Positions 61,378-64,000 of a stretch of DNA of 64,000 bases are shown piece after piece. Positions within the stretch are counted from its first letter, which is position 1, and each line of letters opens with the position of its first letter. The stretch comes from CAYMTR01 sp964393405. GTDB taxonomy: Bacteria; Bacteroidota; Bacteroidia; Bacteroidales; Prolixibacteraceae. The stretch spans positions 41,197 to 105,196 of the forward strand of contig CAYMTR010000005.1 of NCBI GenBank assembly GCA_964393405.1, read 5' to 3'. The translations under genes were made by a program, and so were the position numbers. Below the pieces are notes generated by a model that saw nothing but the letters and a program-made list of their open reading frames with translations, was not told the origin of the DNA and searched no databases.

Positions 61378-61968
61378 TTAAAACTGAACCTCAGGAGCTT
61401 TATCTGCTCCTTCTTGAGCCTCAAAGTATGATTTCTTATCAAAACTGAATATGCTGGCAATTAAATTCTGCGGAAATTTCCTTATGTATGTATTGAACAA
61501 TTGAGCAGTTTCATTAAACTTCATTCTTTCAACAGTTATTCGGTTCTCAGTTCCTTCAAGTTGTGCTTGAAGTTCAAGGAAATTTTGATTTGCCTTAAGA
61601 TCAGGATATTGTTCAACAACTACCATTAACCTACCGATTGCTGAAGATAATTCCGATTGTGCATTCTGAAAATTCTGCATTGAATTTGCATCCAGTTTGC
61701 TTGGATCTACTGTTACTGAAGATGCTTTAGCCCTGGCGTTAATAACAGCTTCAAAGGTTTCTCTTTCATGTTCAGCATAACCTTTAACCGTATTTACCAA
61801 ATTTGGAATAAGATCGGCTCTTCTTTGATACACGTTCTCTACTTGTGACCATTGCGAAGAAACAGATTCTTCCATAGTTACAATTTTATTGTACGATTTG
61901 ACAATTCCTGAACCAAAAATAAAAACTGCAAACACTATTACTATTAAAACAATAACTGACTTTTTCAT
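61378..61968 (-). CDS. lemA: LemA family protein
   Basis: The 196-residue protein has an N-terminal membrane helix (about 5-23) and a long alpha-helical body with SQWSQVENVYQRRADLIPNLVNTVKGYAEHE and LKANQNFLELQAQLEGTENRITVERMKFNE, both LemA signatures. The N-terminus is expected outside, the body in the cytoplasm or periplasm. It heads the lemA-TPM-TPM operon, a partnership common in Bacteroidota and Proteobacteria. Function is unknown. Confidence 0.93.
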   Translation of the reverse strand: MKKSVIVLIVIVFAVFIFGSGIVKSYNKIVTMEESVSSQWSQVENVYQRRADLIPNLVNTVKGYAEHERETFEAVINARAKASSVTVDPSKLDANSMQNFQNAQSELSSAIGRLMVVVEQYPDLKANQNFLELQAQLEGTENRITVERMKFNETAQLFNTYIRKFPQNLIASIFSFDKKSYFEAQEGADKAPEVQF

Positions 61969-62116
61969 ATTTAATTAAGATTTACGTTTATACATTTTAT
62001 ATTTTCCACTAAAGTAAAATTCGTTTTAGATTTTTCAACTATTTAATCGACGAACGACGAATTTCAATCGATTAATATACAAAAAAAATAATCCATTATA
62101 CCTTTACTTAAAAAAT

Positions 62117-63721
62117 TCAAATTTTAAAATCAGGCTTGGACCTTAATTCTGGCGGAGAATGCCATAAAAATAACGAGAAGAAAAATACAAAGAAGGATAA
62201 CCCTACATGTGTTTCCCAATTGGAATCTCCTAAATTAGCAATCATAAAATACACCAGAAACAAAATCAATAATCTATTTTGAAATTGACCTTTTTTAGAA
62301 ATCACAAAGAATACAACAAATAGAATATATAATAATCCGAATATTCCGAATTTTAAGAAATAATTCAAGTATTGATTATGCGCAGTCCCATAATGACTCT
62401 TGTTTAGCTGTGAATTTATATCGACAAATGCCTTCTCATATTCCTTGGCGAAATTTCCTGTTCCAATTCCAAACCAAAAATTGTTTTTTATTATATGAAT
62501 AGCAGCTTTTCCATATTCAATCCTTTGAGAAAGTGATTGATCATTAGGATTATTTGTAATAAAATAGTGATCAAGTTCCCAAATAGTTTCATAAACCCTC
62601 GGATATATAGAATAAACAGAACTATCGTAGATATAATTAGCAATACCAGATTCAATATTTTTCACATCTCTATCTGTCAAGCTTGCTATTCCCTCTGCAT
62701 CTTTTTTTAATCCTTTACTTGTCAAATATCTTTTTATAGTTTCTGAAATTTGATATCCATTTTTATCAACCCCACGAAATTTTATTAAACTCCTGTTATT
62801 CCATGAAGTTTCCAGTTCAGACTCACACAAATACCAGGAAATATAATACCCGTTTTCTTTAAATTTATTAGTAAAATCAAATGAATAATCATTCCCGAGT
62901 TTTGTTTTTTGAACTTCCGGTTCTAAGTATTTTATATCGTAAAACCTGTAAATAGAGTGTCCTATATAGATAATTGGAACTATAAAAATGAAGATTGCTA
63001 TTAGTTTTATCAATCTTTTAATCCTCTCGTTCTTTAAATTTTTTAATATTACCCAAATCAGAAAAATAGAAGTGATATAAAAAGAAATTATACCTAAAAT
63101 AGACTTTAAGGCAACTAAAAATACTAAAAGCCAAATTATCCAGATAACCCTTATAAAAGGTCTTATTTTCTTTGAAAATTCATTGTCATATAAAAAGGAG
63201 AATATCAAAATAATAATAGAAAATGAAATTTGAAAAGAAAATTGAATATGAGAAACATAATTAACTTCTCGGAAATTTTCAATCTCAAGAATAGAGCTAA
63301 ATAACATTTTATAAAAACTAAAGAATGTTGAAACTGTAACTCCAAATGCAAACAAAAACAAAATGAACCAGAAGTTCTTGTTTGACAATTTAGGGCTTAG
63401 TGCAACTCCAAAACTAAGAATTACCCAGAACATTACTTTCTTCAACTCATATAAACCTAGATTTATATCTTGAGAAAACATCATTCCTGCCAGATAAATA
63501 AAGAAAATTGATATCAAAAGCCACAAGGATAGATCTTTAAGCAATTTTGAATAAACACCTTTTCTGAATACAGATAAAATTAATTGCACTAACAATATCA
63601 GTCCTGCCGAAATACTAATAAACGACTCAGAGAATGGCAAACTAAGAACAAAAAGACTGAATAAGACCACAGTTGTAATCTCAGATATTTTGTTAATATT
63701 CAATGATTTAATATTAATCAT
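62117..63721 (-). CDS. O-antigen ligase family membrane protein
   Basis: The 534-residue protein has about eleven to twelve hydrophobic helices with a large loop (about 265-430). The Wzy_C/WaaL-type signature WFGIGTGNFAKEYEKAF and HYGTAHNQYLNYFLKFGIFGLL lies at its end, and includes the conserved His/Arg region. Members join O-antigen or capsule units to lipid A or polymerise them. No other polysaccharide genes are nearby in the window, so the substrate is unknown. Confidence 0.88.
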   Translation of the reverse strand: MINIKSLNINKISEITTVVLFSLFVLSLPFSESFISISAGLILLVQLILSVFRKGVYSKLLKDLSLWLLISIFFIYLAGMMFSQDINLGLYELKKVMFWVILSFGVALSPKLSNKNFWFILFLFAFGVTVSTFFSFYKMLFSSILEIENFREVNYVSHIQFSFQISFSIIILIFSFLYDNEFSKKIRPFIRVIWIIWLLVFLVALKSILGIISFYITSIFLIWVILKNLKNERIKRLIKLIAIFIFIVPIIYIGHSIYRFYDIKYLEPEVQKTKLGNDYSFDFTNKFKENGYYISWYLCESELETSWNNRSLIKFRGVDKNGYQISETIKRYLTSKGLKKDAEGIASLTDRDVKNIESGIANYIYDSSVYSIYPRVYETIWELDHYFITNNPNDQSLSQRIEYGKAAIHIIKNNFWFGIGTGNFAKEYEKAFVDINSQLNKSHYGTAHNQYLNYFLKFGIFGLLYILFVVFFVISKKGQFQNRLLILFLVYFMIANLGDSNWETHVGLSFFVFFFSLFLWHSPPELRSKPDFKI

Positions 63722-63901
63722 TAGATCTTTAGTTTTAAACCAAATACAAGAATTATGATTTCTAAAATAAATGAATAGTTTTAATTTTTAAACTATAAAA
63801 ATAACATTTTAAAATTTATAATAATCGATACGATTTTTAATAAATTCAATAATCATCTCAATATATTCTCTCTTCAATAGAACATATTTCGAATTTACAC
63901 C

Positions 63902-64000
63902 TATCCTTTTCCGTTGCCTTCAGGCGACGGTCACCCCTCCTTCTTCATATCCATATCCTTTTCCGTTGCCTTCAGGCGACGGTCACCCTCCTTCTTCATA
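63902..64000. repeat. 52-bp tandem repeat with a hairpin core (runs off the window)
   Basis: Unit 1 (63902-63953) and unit 2 (63954-64000, cut by the end) are identical except for one missing C. Each contains a hairpin core CCGTTGCC-TTCA-GGCGACGG (63911-63930 and again from 63963) and a CACC(C)TCCTTCTTCATA tail. The unit is much richer in G+C than the flanking 63722-63901, which is AT-rich and otherwise empty. The total number of copies is not visible. Confidence 0.9.

Noticed and set aside
62045..62072. Inverted repeat TAATCGA...TCGATTA between the O-antigen ligase and lemA
   Set aside because: The 7-bp arms with a 14-base or longer loop lack a T-run; too weak to call a terminator or operator.
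63902..64000. CRISPR array at the right edge
   Set aside because: The whole 52-bp unit repeats, including what would be the spacer; only one base differs. No cas gene is in the window.
1..64000. Prophage, insertion sequence, toxin-antitoxin or defence island
   Set aside because: No integrase, transposase, terminal repeats, phage structural genes or recognised defence genes were seen on either strand.

Overview
The window is AT-rich chromosomal DNA from a member of the Bacteroidota, probably Bacteroidales or a relative. The evidence is the -7 element TAnnTTTG in front of several genes, the purH-mreBCD-pbp2-rodA and L28-L33-DUF4295 gene orders, the ResB-CcsA fusion, DUF4492 in front of cydA, a Porin_10-type porin and a malic enzyme/phosphotransacetylase fusion. 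The genus cannot be read from the sequence. It looks like ordinary core genome: there is no insertion sequence, prophage, CRISPR array or obvious defence island.

Layout. 1-1.3 kb: the 3' end of a macroglobulin/TonB-plug-like surface protein and a small exported protein. 1.5-5.2 kb: etfB-etfA-acyl-CoA dehydrogenase, with a good promoter and a strong terminator. 5.3-7.8 kb: a small anchored protein, DUF4293, an exported lipoprotein peptide deformylase and a nucleoside phosphorylase. 7.9-10.5 kb: an exported GH105 hydrolase and esterase pair and a membrane protein. 10.5-13.6 kb: a cytochrome bd operon, DUF4492-cydA-cydB plus a 37-residue CydX-like microprotein. 13.9-17 kb: an all-alpha isoprenoid-synthase-like enzyme, a hotdog thioesterase, a thioredoxin-like protein and an AIM24 protein. 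17-21.8 kb: ResB-CcsA, a Gfo/Idh/MocA oxidoreductase and a FucP-type sugar transporter. 22.1-32.9 kb: malic enzyme, a CHASE4-PAS-GAF histidine kinase with a beta-barrel partner, rimO, ftsY, the ribosomal protein operon, a CPBP protease and an HdeD-like protein. 32.9-40.4 kb: tRNA-Arg(UCU), asnA, an aldo-keto reductase, an AsnC-type regulator, a glycerol dehydrogenase-like enzyme, VOC, DUF3788, dapA, and two unrecognised genes. 40.5-46.2 kb: a perfect 56-bp palindrome, folE, a Zn-dehydrogenase, an amidohydrolase, gpsA and pgi. 46.3-54.1 kb: an AcpH-like gene converging on the rod-shape operon purH-mreB-mreC-mreD-pbp2-rodA. 54.2-63.7 kb: rsmA, a flippase-like membrane protein, a LolE-type permease, a Nudix hydrolase, a porin, lemA with two TPM-domain genes, and an O-antigen ligase. 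63.9 kb to the end: a 52-bp tandem repeat that runs off the window.

The genes describe a fermentative or microaerobic heterotroph: high-affinity bd oxidase respiration, ETF-linked acyl-CoA redox chemistry, sugar and pectin-oligosaccharide use, and NADPH generation by malic enzyme. No complete unknown system is evident. The best leads are the CydX-like microprotein, the isoprenoid-synthase-like enzyme, the exported peptide deformylase, the 56-bp palindrome, the terminal tandem repeat, and a recurrent pattern in which the -7 promoter element sits only 4-9 bases before the start codon, implying leaderless mRNAs.
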